Source of the DNA: Bacteroides mediterraneensis
GTDB taxonomy: Bacteria > Bacteroidota > Bacteroidia > Bacteroidales > Bacteroidaceae
NCBI RefSeq assembly: GCF_016900355.1
Contig: NZ_JACJKA010000002.1
Span: 211,197-275,196 of the forward strand
Length of the DNA stretch: 64,000 nucleotides
Reading direction: 5' to 3'
The notes beneath the pieces were generated by a model that had not been told where the DNA came from, did not search any database, and saw only the letters and a list, made by a program, of their open reading frames with translations. Below, in pieces: positions 28,727 to 37,284 of the stretch (its first letter is position 1; each line of letters opens with the position of its first letter). The position numbers and the translations under genes are program-made.

Positions 28727-29617
28727 TTAAAGAATCAATCCAAGTGTAAGTAATAATCCAAAAATGAACATATTGCGTGAAGTCTCTCCTAAAATGCCGT
28801 TCAAGGCTTTTCCACGATAGATACGGGCCATGTGAAAGGTGGTCAGGATGTGCGGAATGAGGTACAGCTGCGGAAGCAGCACGGCATAAATCTTTCCTAA
28901 ACTCAGGAAATAGAAGCAGCACCAGCAGGCTGCCAGTCCCAACAGAAAGTAAAGCACCAGTCCGGCTTTCGCACCGATTCGTACCACGATGGTTTTCTTG
29001 CCACTGAGGGCATCCTGTTCCCGGTCGCGGAAATTGTTGATCATCAGCAGGGTGTCGATGACCAGTCCGCAAGCCAGTGAGGTGAGTGTGACCGATGTAT
29101 TCCAGTCGTGTGCCATGACATAGTAGGTACATCCCACGGGTACGAAGCCGAAGAAAATGAGCACCATCAGGTCGCCCCATCCGTGGTAAGCCAGCGGATA
29201 CGGTCCGGCGGTATAGAGGAAGGCAAAAATCATGCAGGCGAGTCCCACTGGAATCATTTCCAGTCCTCCGTAGTACAACAAGCCAAGTCCGACGAGTCCG
29301 GCCAGTACGGTGGTGCAGGCAATGCCGGCCTTCATGGCCTTCGGGCTGATCCATCCTTGAGCGCAGGCACGTTCCGGCCCCAGCCGATCTTCGCGGTCGC
29401 TGCCTTTCAGGAAATCGAACAAATCGTTGATGAAGTTGGCGTCAATCTGCATCAGAAAGGCAAACAGAAAGCACAATACGGCAGGCACGGTTTGAAAGTG
29501 CCCGTAAATAAAAGCTAAGGCACAGCCTAACATGACGGGTATGGCCGCTCCAGTCAAGGTCTTCGGACGGGCAGCCAGCAACCATGCTTTTATGGAATTG
29601 GTTTTGACTTGTGTCAT
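28727..29617 (-). CDS. menA: 1,4-dihydroxy-2-naphthoate polyprenyltransferase
   Basis: Membrane prenyltransferase of menaquinone synthesis that joins the polyprenyl tail to dihydroxynaphthoate. The 296-residue protein starts with RPKTLTGAAIPVMLG, carries the first Asp-rich motif NFINDLFDFLKGSDREDR at about 62-79 and a second NNFRDREQD near 192, and has about eight hydrophobic helices. Menaquinone is the main respiratory quinone of anaerobic Bacteroidota. Transcribed from a TAACTTTG promoter at 29646-29653 with the GNAT gene behind it. Confidence 0.94.
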   Translation of the reverse strand: MTQVKTNSIKAWLLAARPKTLTGAAIPVMLGCALAFIYGHFQTVPAVLCFLFAFLMQIDANFINDLFDFLKGSDREDRLGPERACAQGWISPKAMKAGIACTTVLAGLVGLGLLYYGGLEMIPVGLACMIFAFLYTAGPYPLAYHGWGDLMVLIFFGFVPVGCTYYVMAHDWNTSVTLTSLACGLVIDTLLMINNFRDREQDALSGKKTIVVRIGAKAGLVLYFLLGLAACWCCFYFLSLGKIYAVLLPQLYLIPHILTTFHMARIYRGKALNGILGETSRNMFIFGLLLTLGLIL

Positions 29618-29645
29618 GAAATTTGGAATTTTAGTTTTCGTTCGG

Positions 29646-29653
29646 CAAAGTTA
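29646..29653 (-). promoter_or_regulatory. -7 element of menA
   Basis: Minus strand reads TAACTTTG, matching TAnnTTTG, 28 bp upstream of the menA start. A weaker GACCTTTG on the opposite strand at 29667-29674 could serve the divergent metallophosphoesterase gene. Confidence 0.55.
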
Positions 29654-29704
29654 GGCATTTTTTTACGACCTTTGTCACGACTGGATAGTTATATGTAGCT
29701 CAAA

Positions 29705-30544
29705 ATGATGAAACAACTGAACTTGCTGGCAGGTGGCTTGCTGCCGATGAGCCTTCTGCTTTCTTCTTGTGCCACGGCCTCCTTTTCCAAATACAAAGGA
29801 GTAGGGCGTGTCAAACAGTATGATTTTTATAGTGCCCAGTTGCCCGACTCCTTCGACGGCTTCCGGGTAGCTTTTGCTTCCGACTTTCATTACGAAAGCC
29901 GCTTTACCGCCCGTCGGTTGTCGGGTATGTGTCGGGCCCTCCGGTCGCTGGATGCCGATGTATTGCTCTTGGGCGGAGACTACCGAGGGCGGAACGGAGG
30001 AGATGTGGACCAGCTTTTCCAGGCTTTGAAGACCGTGGAGCCACCTTACGGGACGTATGCCGTGATGGGTAACCACGAACGGGGAGAAGCCGATTCGCTG
30101 GCACGGCAGGCCATGCGGGAAACAGGCGTGCGTTTGTTGGAGCATCGGGTGGATACCCTGTGGCGGGGAAAGGAGTATATTTTGTTGTGCGGCATCCGCA
30201 ATCCGTTTGACTTGAAGCAGAACGGGGTATCGCCTACCTTGGCTTTGCAGGAAGAAGACTTTGTGTTGATGCTGGTGCATACGCCTGATTATGTGGAAGA
30301 TGTGGATGTGTCACACACCGACCTGGCGTTGGCGGGACATACGCACGGAGGGCAGGTCAGTCTGTTCCATCGGTGGACACCGGCACATTTCTCTAAATAC
30401 GGCAACCGCTTCCTGACGGGACTAAAGCACAATAGTGCGGGCATTCCGGTGATTATTACCAACGGATTAGGTACGTCGCGTAAGGATGTGCGTCTTTTCA
30501 CTCCGAGCGAGGTAGTGCTGGTGGTGTTGCACAAAAAGAAATGA
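29705..30544 (+). CDS. Calcineurin-like metallophosphoesterase lipoprotein
   Basis: Predicted periplasmic or surface phosphoesterase with a two-metal site. The 279-residue protein has a lipoprotein signal (LLLSSC, Cys22 from ATG 29705; 29708 is an alternative Met). Metal-binding blocks are in the standard order: DFHYE (about 59-63), GGDYRG (about 88), GNHERGE (about 122), and AGHTHGGQVSLF (about 209). This is the YkuE-like/PhoD-unrelated class; some relatives act on UDP-diacylglucosamine or membrane lipids, but substrate is unknown here. Its TGA directly abuts the stop codon of the convergent nadD. Confidence 0.85.
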   Translation: MMKQLNLLAGGLLPMSLLLSSCATASFSKYKGVGRVKQYDFYSAQLPDSFDGFRVAFASDFHYESRFTARRLSGMCRALRSLDADVLLLGGDYRGRNGGDVDQLFQALKTVEPPYGTYAVMGNHERGEADSLARQAMRETGVRLLEHRVDTLWRGKEYILLCGIRNPFDLKQNGVSPTLALQEEDFVLMLVHTPDYVEDVDVSHTDLALAGHTHGGQVSLFHRWTPAHFSKYGNRFLTGLKHNSAGIPVIITNGLGTSRKDVRLFTPSEVVLVVLHKKK

Positions 30545-31138
30545 TTAGCGGTAGAGTCCTTTTTCCTGGATGATTCTGAACACTTCCGGATGCAGGAAGT
30601 AGCGCAGGTCTTTGCCTTCGCGAATGCCCTGGCGGATGAAAGTGGAACTGATTTCGATGAGGGGAGTCTGTACTACCCGGACATGAGGGGGTAAATGGGT
30701 GGCCTCTTCTAAGGGATAGCCCCGGCGTGGATAGACCAGGATGTGGTGGCGACGGATGATTTCCTCGGGTGAGCGCCAGCGGTCGAAAGCCTGCCAGTTG
30801 TCGGCTCCGATGATCAGGTGAAATTCTCGGTCGGGATAGCTCTCGGCCAGCTTGTCGAGGGTATGGATGGTGTAGGAAGGACGTGGAAGCTGGAATTCAA
30901 AATCGGAAGCCCGAAAACGGGGGTATCCGGCCACGGCAGCCTTTACCATTTCCAGCCGGAGATGGTCGTCGAGCAGTGCCTCGTTCTGTTTGAACGGATT
31001 TTGAGGGGTGACCAGGAACCACACTTCCTCCAGTCCTCCGTATTCACACAGGTAATTGGCCAGTGCCAGGTGTCCCATGTGAATCGGGTTAAAGGAGCCT
31101 CCGAAAAGTCCGGTTTTTATCTGAGACTTTTCTTCCAT
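30545..31138 (-). CDS. nadD: Nicotinate-nucleotide adenylyltransferase
   Basis: Adenylates nicotinate mononucleotide in NAD synthesis. I place the start at 31138 (197 residues): [20 protein letters not shown] follows at once with the [10 protein letters not shown] nucleotide-binding motif, and the C-terminal ISSTFIR motif is present. An upstream extension to 31258 would run in a different frame through the small membrane protein gene and lacks family sequence. The start overlaps the 3' end of that gene by 22 nt, so translation is probably coupled. Last gene of the yicC operon. Confidence 0.93.
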   Translation of the reverse strand: MEEKSQIKTGLFGGSFNPIHMGHLALANYLCEYGGLEEVWFLVTPQNPFKQNEALLDDHLRLEMVKAAVAGYPRFRASDFEFQLPRPSYTIHTLDKLAESYPDREFHLIIGADNWQAFDRWRSPEEIIRRHHILVYPRRGYPLEEATHLPPHVRVVQTPLIEISSTFIRQGIREGKDLRYFLHPEVFRIIQEKGLYR

Positions 31139-31302
31139 TGGATGTAGTTGAGAATCTGCCATACAGCCACCAGCAACATGGCGACGGCAATGATGTATTC
31201 TTCTTTGGCAACGGCTACTACGCCTACGGCAATGGCAGCCAGTCCGATGACGATGCAAAGCAATGTCATCCAGCGCAGGATTTTTTTAGGGTTTTTCGGC
31301 AT
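31117..31302 (-). CDS. Small two-helix membrane protein, unknown
   Basis: A 61-residue protein with two hydrophobic segments ([19 protein letters not shown] and [19 protein letters not shown]) separated by KEE, and positively charged ends. I do not recognise a named family. It lies between gmk (12 nt away) and nadD (22-nt overlap) in one operon, which together with its membrane topology and the tight spacing supports it being a real gene. Confidence 0.7.
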   Translation of the reverse strand: MPKNPKKILRWMTLLCIVIGLAAIAVGVVAVAKEEYIIAVAMLLVAVWQILNYIQWKKSLR

Positions 31303-31314
31303 AGTCGGACGGAT

Positions 31315-31881
31315 TTAGTGTTGGAGAAAATTGCGGATGGTCTGCAAGGCTTCCGCTTTGGCCTTTTCCAGGTCGTCGTTGACAATCACCACGTCGAATT
31401 TATCGGCATAACCCAGTTCGAAAGAGGCTTTTGCCAGACGGCTCTCGATGACTTCGGGCGCATCGGTACCTCGACCGATCAGTCGCTTGCGGAGTTCTTC
31501 GATAGAGGGCGGCTGGATGAAGACCGACAGTGCCCGGTCGCCATAGAATTTCTTGATGTTGCATCCACCCACCACGTCGACGTCGAAAATCACATTCTGT
31601 CCGGCGGCGAGCTGTTTTTCTACCTGTGCCTTCAGGGTACCGTAGAAACGGTCCTTGTATACTTCTTCGTATTCCAGAAACTCGTTATTGGCAATGCGCT
31701 GCTTGAATTCTTCCGGAGTCAGGAAGAAATATTCCACACCGTTCTGTTCCGTGCCACGGGGAGCGCGGCTGGTGGCAGAGATAGAGAATGCCAGGTTCAG
31801 GTTCTGTGTCAGCAAGTAGTTGATGATGGTGGACTTGCCGGAGCCGGAAGGGGCTGAAAATATGATAAGTTTGCCTGCCAT
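31315..31881 (-). CDS. gmk: Guanylate kinase
   Basis: Phosphorylates GMP to GDP in nucleotide metabolism. The 188-residue protein has the P-loop SAPSGSGKST at about 9-18, the GMP-binding SISATSRAPRGTEQNGVEYFF block, and FDVDVVGGCNIKKFYGDRA near 98-116. Length and motif order fit standard bacterial Gmk. It follows yicC by 6 nt in the same operon; the pairing of yicC with gmk is common across bacteria. Confidence 0.96.
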   Translation of the reverse strand: MAGKLIIFSAPSGSGKSTIINYLLTQNLNLAFSISATSRAPRGTEQNGVEYFFLTPEEFKQRIANNEFLEYEEVYKDRFYGTLKAQVEKQLAAGQNVIFDVDVVGGCNIKKFYGDRALSVFIQPPSIEELRKRLIGRGTDAPEVIESRLAKASFELGYADKFDVVIVNDDLEKAKAEALQTIRNFLQH

Positions 31882-31887
31882 ATGTTT

Positions 31888-32763
31888 TTACATTACGTTC
31901 AACACTTGTTCCTTGATTTGTTCCAGCTCGTCTTTCATCTGTACCACGAGATTCTGCATCTCGGCATGGTTCGACTTGCTGCCGGTAGTATTGATTTCGC
32001 GGCCCATTTCCTGTGCGATGAAGCCTAACTTCTTGCCCTGTCCGTGTCCACCTGCCATGGTTTCGCGGAAATATTTCAGGTGGTTGGCTAGACGCTGTTT
32101 TTCTTCGTTGATGTCCAGTTTCTCGATGTAGTAAATCAGTTCCTGTTCCAGACGGTTCTTGTCGTAGTCAATGCTCAGGGTCTTTTCCAGTGCGTCGGTG
32201 ATGCGTTCCCGGATTTTGGTCACACGTTCCTTTTCGTAAGGTTCAATGGATTTGAGCAACCGTTCGATGTTGTCCAGTTTTTCCGTGAACTTCTTTTCGA
32301 GGGCGGCACCTTCCTGCTTGCGGAAGTCTACTAGGTGTTGCAAGGCCTCTTCAATGGTCTGTTTGGCCACAGCCCATTCTTCGTCCGACAGTTCCTGTAC
32401 ATCTACGCGCGTCAGCACGTCAGGCATGCGCAACAGGGTGGCAAACCAGTCCTCTGGCAACGGAATGTGGCAAGTTTCAGAAATAGTCTTTATCTGGTTG
32501 TAATAGTTTTCTACGAGAGCGGTATTGATGGGAGTGGCCGATTCGGCGGCGTCTTTTTCCACCCATATACAGAAATCCACTTTTCCGCGTTCCAAGGTCT
32601 GGGTAATCAGGTTGCGGATTTCCATTTCTTTTTCACGATACAATGGAGCGATGCGTGTGGACAAGTCCATTGCTTTGCTGTTCAACGATTTGATTTCTAC
32701 GTTGATTTTTTTGTCTCCGAAGGCGGTGGTTGCTTTGCCGTATCCGGTCATTGACTGTATCAT
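31888..32763 (-). CDS. yicC: YicC family endoribonuclease/stress-induced protein
   Basis: Member of the YicC family, reported as a metal-dependent endoribonuclease affecting sRNA decay in E. coli. The 291-residue protein begins MIQSMTGYGKA, the family signature, and ends with the conserved GREINTTGSKSNHAEMQNLV...KDELEQIKEQVLNV region, a helical C-terminal DUF1732. It is first in the yicC-gmk-membrane protein-nadD operon, from the promoter at 32795-32802. The function in Bacteroidota is not shown by the sequence. Confidence 0.93.
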   Translation of the reverse strand: MIQSMTGYGKATTAFGDKKINVEIKSLNSKAMDLSTRIAPLYREKEMEIRNLITQTLERGKVDFCIWVEKDAAESATPINTALVENYYNQIKTISETCHIPLPEDWFATLLRMPDVLTRVDVQELSDEEWAVAKQTIEEALQHLVDFRKQEGAALEKKFTEKLDNIERLLKSIEPYEKERVTKIRERITDALEKTLSIDYDKNRLEQELIYYIEKLDINEEKQRLANHLKYFRETMAGGHGQGKKLGFIAQEMGREINTTGSKSNHAEMQNLVVQMKDELEQIKEQVLNVM

Positions 32764-32794
32764 AACTCCTTTTGCTTTTTAATCATTATGAATG

Positions 32795-32802
32795 CAAAGG
32801 TA
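32795..32802 (-). promoter_or_regulatory. -7 element of the yicC-gmk-nadD operon
   Basis: Minus strand TACCTTTG, a full match to TAnnTTTG, 31 bp upstream of the yicC ATG. Confidence 0.6.
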
Positions 32803-32940
32803 GGAAAAATCTGCATAAAGCGTAAGCGGCTGTGTAAAAAACGTATGAAAATCCCTGTTTGGCATGCAGATAAAACCTTGCAGCTCCTGTGGCAAAAGTG
32901 TTTTTCGGCTTGTATCTTTTCCTAAAATTGCTGGTATTTT

Positions 32941-33032
32941 TTCTGTCCCACAGTGTGGGATACAAAAACCACACTGTGGGATATATATTTCACACTGCGG
33001 GATACAAATCCCGCAGTGTGAAACAGAGAATA
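32941..33032. repeat. Double-hairpin palindromic repeat, copy A
   Basis: Two tandem perfect hairpins: TCCCACAGTGTGG (32946-32958) with CCACACTGTGGGA (32969-32981), and TTCACACTGCGGGAT (32989-33003) with ATCCCGCAGTGTGAA (33008-33022). The second has 15-bp arms and an ACAA loop. The same design recurs at 48126-48219. It lies between the divergent yicC and tsaB promoters, not within a gene. No protein is predicted; it could fold into RNA if transcribed, or act as a binding or dispersed repeat element. The remaining 32803-33174 shows no gene that I trust. Confidence 0.85.
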
Positions 33033-33174
33033 TTCCTTGGGGTTCGGAAAAAATCTCTTAGGAGGATGAAATTTTACAGATCGGGAGGAGGAAATTTGCA
33101 AGACTGGTCTGCCTTTCGGGAGAGGGTTCGTCACTTTCTGCGCCTTTTTTCGTGAGAGAGTGAGAAGAAAAGTG

Positions 33175-33182
33175 TATATTTG
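33175..33182 (+). promoter_or_regulatory. -7 element of the tsaB-murA-rseP run
   Basis: TATATTTG, full match to TAnnTTTG, 30 bp before the tsaB ATG. Confidence 0.6.
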
Positions 33183-33212
33183 CAGACTAATATAATTGTA
33201 TTGAATTTAATT

Positions 33213-33902
33213 ATGTCGTGCATTTTACATATTGAAACGTCGACGGAAGTCTGCTCTGTGGCAGTGAGCCAGGACGGAGCTTCCATTTTCTCGAAAGAAG
33301 ATTTTAACGGCCCCTCACATGCGACGGTGCTGGGTGTGTTTGTGGATGAAGCTTTGTCGTTTGCCGACAGTCATGCCATTCCGGTGGATGCGGTAGCGGT
33401 GAGCTGTGGCCCGGGGTCCTATACGGGACTGCGTATCGGGGTGTCCATGGCAAAGGGAATCTGCTACGGACGGAACATTCCGTTGATCGGGCTTCCTACG
33501 CTGGAGGTGATGTGTGTGCCGGTACTGCTGGCCCACGACCTGCCGGAAGATGCTCTGCTTTGCCCGATGATTGATGCCCGCCGGATGGAAGTGTATGCGG
33601 CGGTGTACAACCGTGCGTTGAAGGTGCAGCGTGAAATCAGTGCGGATATTGTGGACGAAAACTCGTATGCGGAGTTTTTGGAAAAACATCCGGTGTATTT
33701 CTTTGGCAACGGAGCGGACAAATGCAAGGAGAAACTGACGCATCCCAATGCTCATTTCCTGGACAACGTGCATCCGTTGGCCAAATGGATGTTCCCGCTG
33801 GCCGAAAAAGCGATGGCTACGCAGGACTTCAAGGATGTGGCCTATTTCGAACCTTTCTATCTCAAGGAATTTGTAGCCTCCAAGCCGAAGAAGCTGCTGT
33901 AA
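33213..33902 (+). CDS. tsaB: tRNA threonylcarbamoyladenosine biosynthesis protein TsaB
   Basis: Component of the complex that places t6A at position 37 of ANN-decoding tRNAs. ATG 33213 yields MSCILHIETSTEVCSVAVSQ, the canonical N-terminal beta-hairpin of the ASKHA fold; an upstream start at 33180 would add residues with no family match. The 229-residue protein keeps the DAVAVSCGPGSYTGLRIGVS motif (about 55-75) used for TsaD contact. First gene of a run through rseP, with a 67-nt gap before the DUF4290 gene. Confidence 0.94.
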   Translation: MSCILHIETSTEVCSVAVSQDGASIFSKEDFNGPSHATVLGVFVDEALSFADSHAIPVDAVAVSCGPGSYTGLRIGVSMAKGICYGRNIPLIGLPTLEVMCVPVLLAHDLPEDALLCPMIDARRMEVYAAVYNRALKVQREISADIVDENSYAEFLEKHPVYFFGNGADKCKEKLTHPNAHFLDNVHPLAKWMFPLAEKAMATQDFKDVAYFEPFYLKEFVASKPKKLL

Positions 33903-33969
33903 ACCAAGAATTTGCAGAGCTGGATGCAGCGAAAAGAAGGAATTGAATTGATTGAATAATAAGTTTTAT

Positions 33970-34569
33970 ATGGAGTATAATACCCAGCAACGAAAATTAC
34001 CGCTTCCGGAATATGGAAGAAGTGTGCAGAACATGGTGGACTATGCGTTGACCATCGAAGACCGTGCAGAGCGTCAGCGGTGTGCCAATACCATCGTGAA
34101 CATTATGGGAGGGATGTTTCCCCAGTTGCGCGACGTGGAGGACTTCCGCCATAAGCTGTGGGACCATCTGGCCATCATGTCCGACTTTAAACTGGATATT
34201 GACTATCCGGTGGATATCGTGAAGAAGGAAAGTCTGGAAGTGAAGCCGGAGCGGATTCCTTATTCACCGAATGTCATCCGTTACCGCCACTATGGAAGGT
34301 TCATTCAGGATTTGATTAAGATTGCGGTGGACTATCCTGAGGGTGAAGAGAAAGACCAGTTGATTAAATACATCGCCAACCACATGAAGAAAGACTATAT
34401 CAACTTCAACAAGGATGGGGTGGAAGACCAGAAGATTCTGGATGATTTGTGCGAATTGTCCGACGGACGCATCAAGTTGTCGGCCGATGACTTGCATCTG
34501 GTAGAACAGCGTTCTTTCGGTCCGCGTCGCCGTCAGATGAACAACAACCAGCAGAAGAAGAAATATTAA
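33970..34569 (+). CDS. DUF4290 family protein
   Basis: Conserved Bacteroidota protein of unknown function, 199 residues from ATG 33970 (MEYNTQQRKLPLPEYGRSVQ). The sequence is mostly helical and charged, has no membrane segment or signal, and ends in a basic, Asn/Gln-rich tail (RRRQMNNNQQKKKY). Its conserved position beside murA and tsaB in this operon suggests an essential-process neighbourhood, but I will not assign a role. Confidence 0.9.
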   Translation: MEYNTQQRKLPLPEYGRSVQNMVDYALTIEDRAERQRCANTIVNIMGGMFPQLRDVEDFRHKLWDHLAIMSDFKLDIDYPVDIVKKESLEVKPERIPYSPNVIRYRHYGRFIQDLIKIAVDYPEGEEKDQLIKYIANHMKKDYINFNKDGVEDQKILDDLCELSDGRIKLSADDLHLVEQRSFGPRRRQMNNNQQKKKY

Positions 34570-34585
34570 CTAAAAACCGGATACT

Positions 34586-35893
34586 ATGGCTTCATTTGTA
34601 ATCGAAGGAGGACACAAACTGCAGGGGGAGATTGTGCCTCAAGGTGCTAAAAACGAGGTGTTGCAGGTGCTTTGTGCCACTTTGCTGACCGACGAGGAAG
34701 TGACCATCTCGAACATTCCGAACATCCTGGATGTCAATAATCTGATTCAGTTGCTCCGGGATATGGGGGTAAAGGTGGCCAAGACAGGACGTCACACGTT
34801 TTCTTTCCAGGCCGACAGCGTGAATTTGGCTTATCTGGAGAGTGACGAATTTCTGGGCCGCTGCTCCAAGCTGCGGGGGTCTGTCATGCTGGTGGGACCG
34901 CTGATTTCCCGTTTCGGCAAGGCCATGATTTCCAAACCGGGAGGTGACAAGATTGGTCGCCGTCGGTTGGACACGCATTTCCTGGGTATCCAGAAATTAG
35001 GGGCCTCGTTCGATTATGATGCCGTAAAAGGACGGTTCTGCATTACCGCCGACAAGTTGAAAGGTACGTACATGTTGCTGGATGAGGCTTCTGTGACGGG
35101 TACGGCCAACATTATCATGGCGGCGGTACTGGCTGAAGGAGTGACTACCATCTACAATGCGGCCTGTGAGCCTTATGTGCAGCAGCTGTGCCGGATGTTG
35201 AACCGGATGGGGGCCAAGATTTCGGGCATCGCTTCCAACTTGCTAACCATCGAAGGAGTGAAGAGCCTGAAAGGTTGCACGCATACGGTACTGCCGGACA
35301 TGATTGAGGTGGGAAGTTTTATCGGCATGGCGGCTATGACGGCCAGTGAAATTACCATCAAGAATGTGTCGTATGAGAACTTGGGTATTATTCCCGACAG
35401 CTTCCGTCGGTTGGGTATTCACCTGGAACAACGGGGCGACGACATTTATATACCGGCTCAGGAGCACTATCAGATTGATTCTTTCTTGGACGGTTCTATC
35501 ATGACGATTGCCGACGCACCGTGGCCGGGACTGACTCCCGACTTGCTGAGTGTGATGCTGGTGGTGGCTACGCAGGCCAAGGGTAGTGTGCTGATTCATC
35601 AGAAGATGTTTGAAAGCCGTCTGTTCTTCGTGGACAAGCTGATTGACATGGGAGCACAGATTATCTTGTGCGACCCGCACCGGGCCGTAGTCATCGGGCA
35701 CGACCGTAACTTCTGCCTGCGGGGAGGCAACATGACTTCTCCGGATATCCGTGCCGGTATTGCCTTGCTGATAGCCGCACTGGGTGCGAAAGGCATCAGC
35801 CACATTCACAACATTGAGCAGATTGACCGGGGATACCAGCATATCGAACAGCGACTGAGCGCGTTGGGAGCACGTATCACCCGTATAGAATAA
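34586..35893 (+). CDS. murA: UDP-N-acetylglucosamine 1-carboxyvinyltransferase
   Basis: First committed step of peptidoglycan synthesis: transfers enolpyruvate from PEP to UDP-GlcNAc. The 435-residue protein has GAKNEVLQVL with the conserved Lys near 22 and the typical six-fold EPSP-synthase-like repeats. The active-site loop reads PGGDKIGRRRLDTH: the usual catalytic Cys is Asp121 (codon GAC at 34946-34948). MurA enzymes with Asp at this site are known to be insensitive to fosfomycin. It follows DUF4290 by 16 nt and precedes rimM by 3 nt. Confidence 0.96.
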   Translation: MASFVIEGGHKLQGEIVPQGAKNEVLQVLCATLLTDEEVTISNIPNILDVNNLIQLLRDMGVKVAKTGRHTFSFQADSVNLAYLESDEFLGRCSKLRGSVMLVGPLISRFGKAMISKPGGDKIGRRRLDTHFLGIQKLGASFDYDAVKGRFCITADKLKGTYMLLDEASVTGTANIIMAAVLAEGVTTIYNAACEPYVQQLCRMLNRMGAKISGIASNLLTIEGVKSLKGCTHTVLPDMIEVGSFIGMAAMTASEITIKNVSYENLGIIPDSFRRLGIHLEQRGDDIYIPAQEHYQIDSFLDGSIMTIADAPWPGLTPDLLSVMLVVATQAKGSVLIHQKMFESRLFFVDKLIDMGAQIILCDPHRAVVIGHDRNFCLRGGNMTSPDIRAGIALLIAALGAKGISHIHNIEQIDRGYQHIEQRLSALGARITRIE

Positions 35894-35896
35894 GGT

Positions 35897-36409
35897 ATGA
35901 TCAGAAAAGAAGAAGTTTTTAAGATCGGAATCATCAACAAACCGCATGGGGTGAAAGGTGAAGTGTCGTTTACGTTTACCGACGACATCTTTGACCGTGT
36001 GGATTGTGACTACTTGATTTTGTTGCTGGACGGAATTTTGGTTCCGTTCTTCATCGAGGAGTATCGTTTCCGCTCCGACAACGTGGCCCTGGTGAAATTT
36101 GAGGGCGTGGATACGGCGGAAAAGGCCCGTAGCTTTACCAATGTGGAAGTGTATTTCCCGGTGAAATACATGGACGAGCAGGAGGAAATCACGTCGTGGA
36201 ATTTCTTCGTCGGCTTTAAGGTGCATGATGTGCATCACGGCGATTTGGGCGAAGTGGTGGATGTAGACGATACGACGATGAATGTGCTGTTCGTCATCGA
36301 GAAGGAAGGGGAGGAACTGCTTCTTCCGGCGCATGAGGAATTTATTCTGGATATAGATAGGGTACAGAAAGTGATGACCGTGGATATTCCCGACGGATTG
36401 TTGGACTAA
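35897..36409 (+). CDS. rimM: Ribosome maturation factor RimM
   Basis: Assists 30S subunit assembly, binding S19 near the 16S rRNA 3' domain. The 170-residue protein begins with [20 protein letters not shown] (N-terminal beta-barrel) and continues with the PRC-barrel domain in which [20 protein letters not shown] and the C-terminal [15 protein letters not shown] match RimM. The partners trmD and rpsP commonly found nearby are not in this window. Tightly packed after murA. Confidence 0.94.
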   Translation: MIRKEEVFKIGIINKPHGVKGEVSFTFTDDIFDRVDCDYLILLLDGILVPFFIEEYRFRSDNVALVKFEGVDTAEKARSFTNVEVYFPVKYMDEQEEITSWNFFVGFKVHDVHHGDLGEVVDVDDTTMNVLFVIEKEGEELLLPAHEEFILDIDRVQKVMTVDIPDGLLD

Positions 36410-36425
36410 CTAACACAGTGAGAGT

Positions 36426-37280
36426 ATGAGAAAGAAAGGTCGTAAGGCATTTTGGAAGAACATCAAGTTTAAGTATAAACTGACGATTATCAACGAAAAC
36501 ACCTTGGAGGAGGTGGTAGGTATCCATGTGTCGAAATTGAACGGCTTTTCTGTATTGCTGGCGGCCTGTACGGTAATTTTCCTGTTGGCAGCCATTATCC
36601 TTGTGTTTACCCCTTTGCGGAACTACCTGCCGGGATACATGAACAGTGAGGTCCGTTCGCAGGTGGTGACCAACGCTTTAAAGGCAGATTCGCTGGTGGA
36701 GGCGCTCGATCGTCAGAACCAGTACATCATGAACATCCAGGATATCTTCAGTGGAAAAGTCAGCGTGGATACGGTACAGTCTATCGATTCGTTGACTACC
36801 ATCCGCACGAATGAACTGATGAACCGTTCGAAGGAGGAAGATGATTTCCGTCGGAAATACGAGGCACGGCAGAAAGCTGAATCAGCTGCCGAAGAAGACC
36901 ATAAATTGTCCGATTTGTTGTTTTTCCGTCCTACTAAGGGGATTGTGATGAAAGATTTTGCGCCATCGCGTCAGCATTACGGCGTGGATATGGCGGCGGT
37001 CATGGATGAAAGCATCGTGGCGGCCATGGACGGCAAGGTGATGATGGTGGTGCAGACGGCCGACAAGGGGTTCCTGATTCAGATTCAGCATGAACAGAAT
37101 TTTATTTCCGTCTATAAACATTGCGGTACCCCGAGGAAAAAGGAAGGTGACCGCGTAAAAGGAGGAGAAGTTATCGCATTGGCCGGAACGGAAGATGAGG
37201 GCAAACATGTGTCATACGTGCATTTTGAGCTGTGGCACGAGGGAACTCCCATTGATCCGGCGAAATATGTTGTATTTTAA
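36426..37280 (+). CDS. M23/LytM-like membrane-anchored protein, atypical active site
   Basis: Envelope protein with a LytM (M23) fold, family members being zinc peptidoglycan hydrolases or EnvC-type activators. The 284-residue protein has a basic N terminus, a membrane helix at about 43-62, a helical stalk (about 75-160), then LytM. H184-x3-D188 (HYGVD) and H232 (YKHCG) are kept, but the HxH motif reads Y264-V-H266-FE, so the first His is Tyr. Second metal His is kept. It may be weakly active or act as a regulator. It precedes dxr by 4 nt. Confidence 0.85.
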   Translation: MRKKGRKAFWKNIKFKYKLTIINENTLEEVVGIHVSKLNGFSVLLAACTVIFLLAAIILVFTPLRNYLPGYMNSEVRSQVVTNALKADSLVEALDRQNQYIMNIQDIFSGKVSVDTVQSIDSLTTIRTNELMNRSKEEDDFRRKYEARQKAESAAEEDHKLSDLLFFRPTKGIVMKDFAPSRQHYGVDMAAVMDESIVAAMDGKVMMVVQTADKGFLIQIQHEQNFISVYKHCGTPRKKEGDRVKGGEVIALAGTEDEGKHVSYVHFELWHEGTPIDPAKYVVF

Positions 37281-37284
37281 AGTT

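Noticed and set aside
31139..31258. Upstream extension of NadD
   Set aside because: Arg/His-rich artefact read through the small membrane protein gene in another frame; the GSFNPIH motif belongs near residue 13.
33066..33155. 29-codon ORF with an AGGAGG-like site
   Set aside because: Too short, no promoter of its own, and Shine-Dalgarno sites are not reliable in Bacteroidota.
35243..36334. 363-codon minus strand ORF
   Set aside because: Antisense to murA and rimM, histidine-rich composition typical of a shadow frame.
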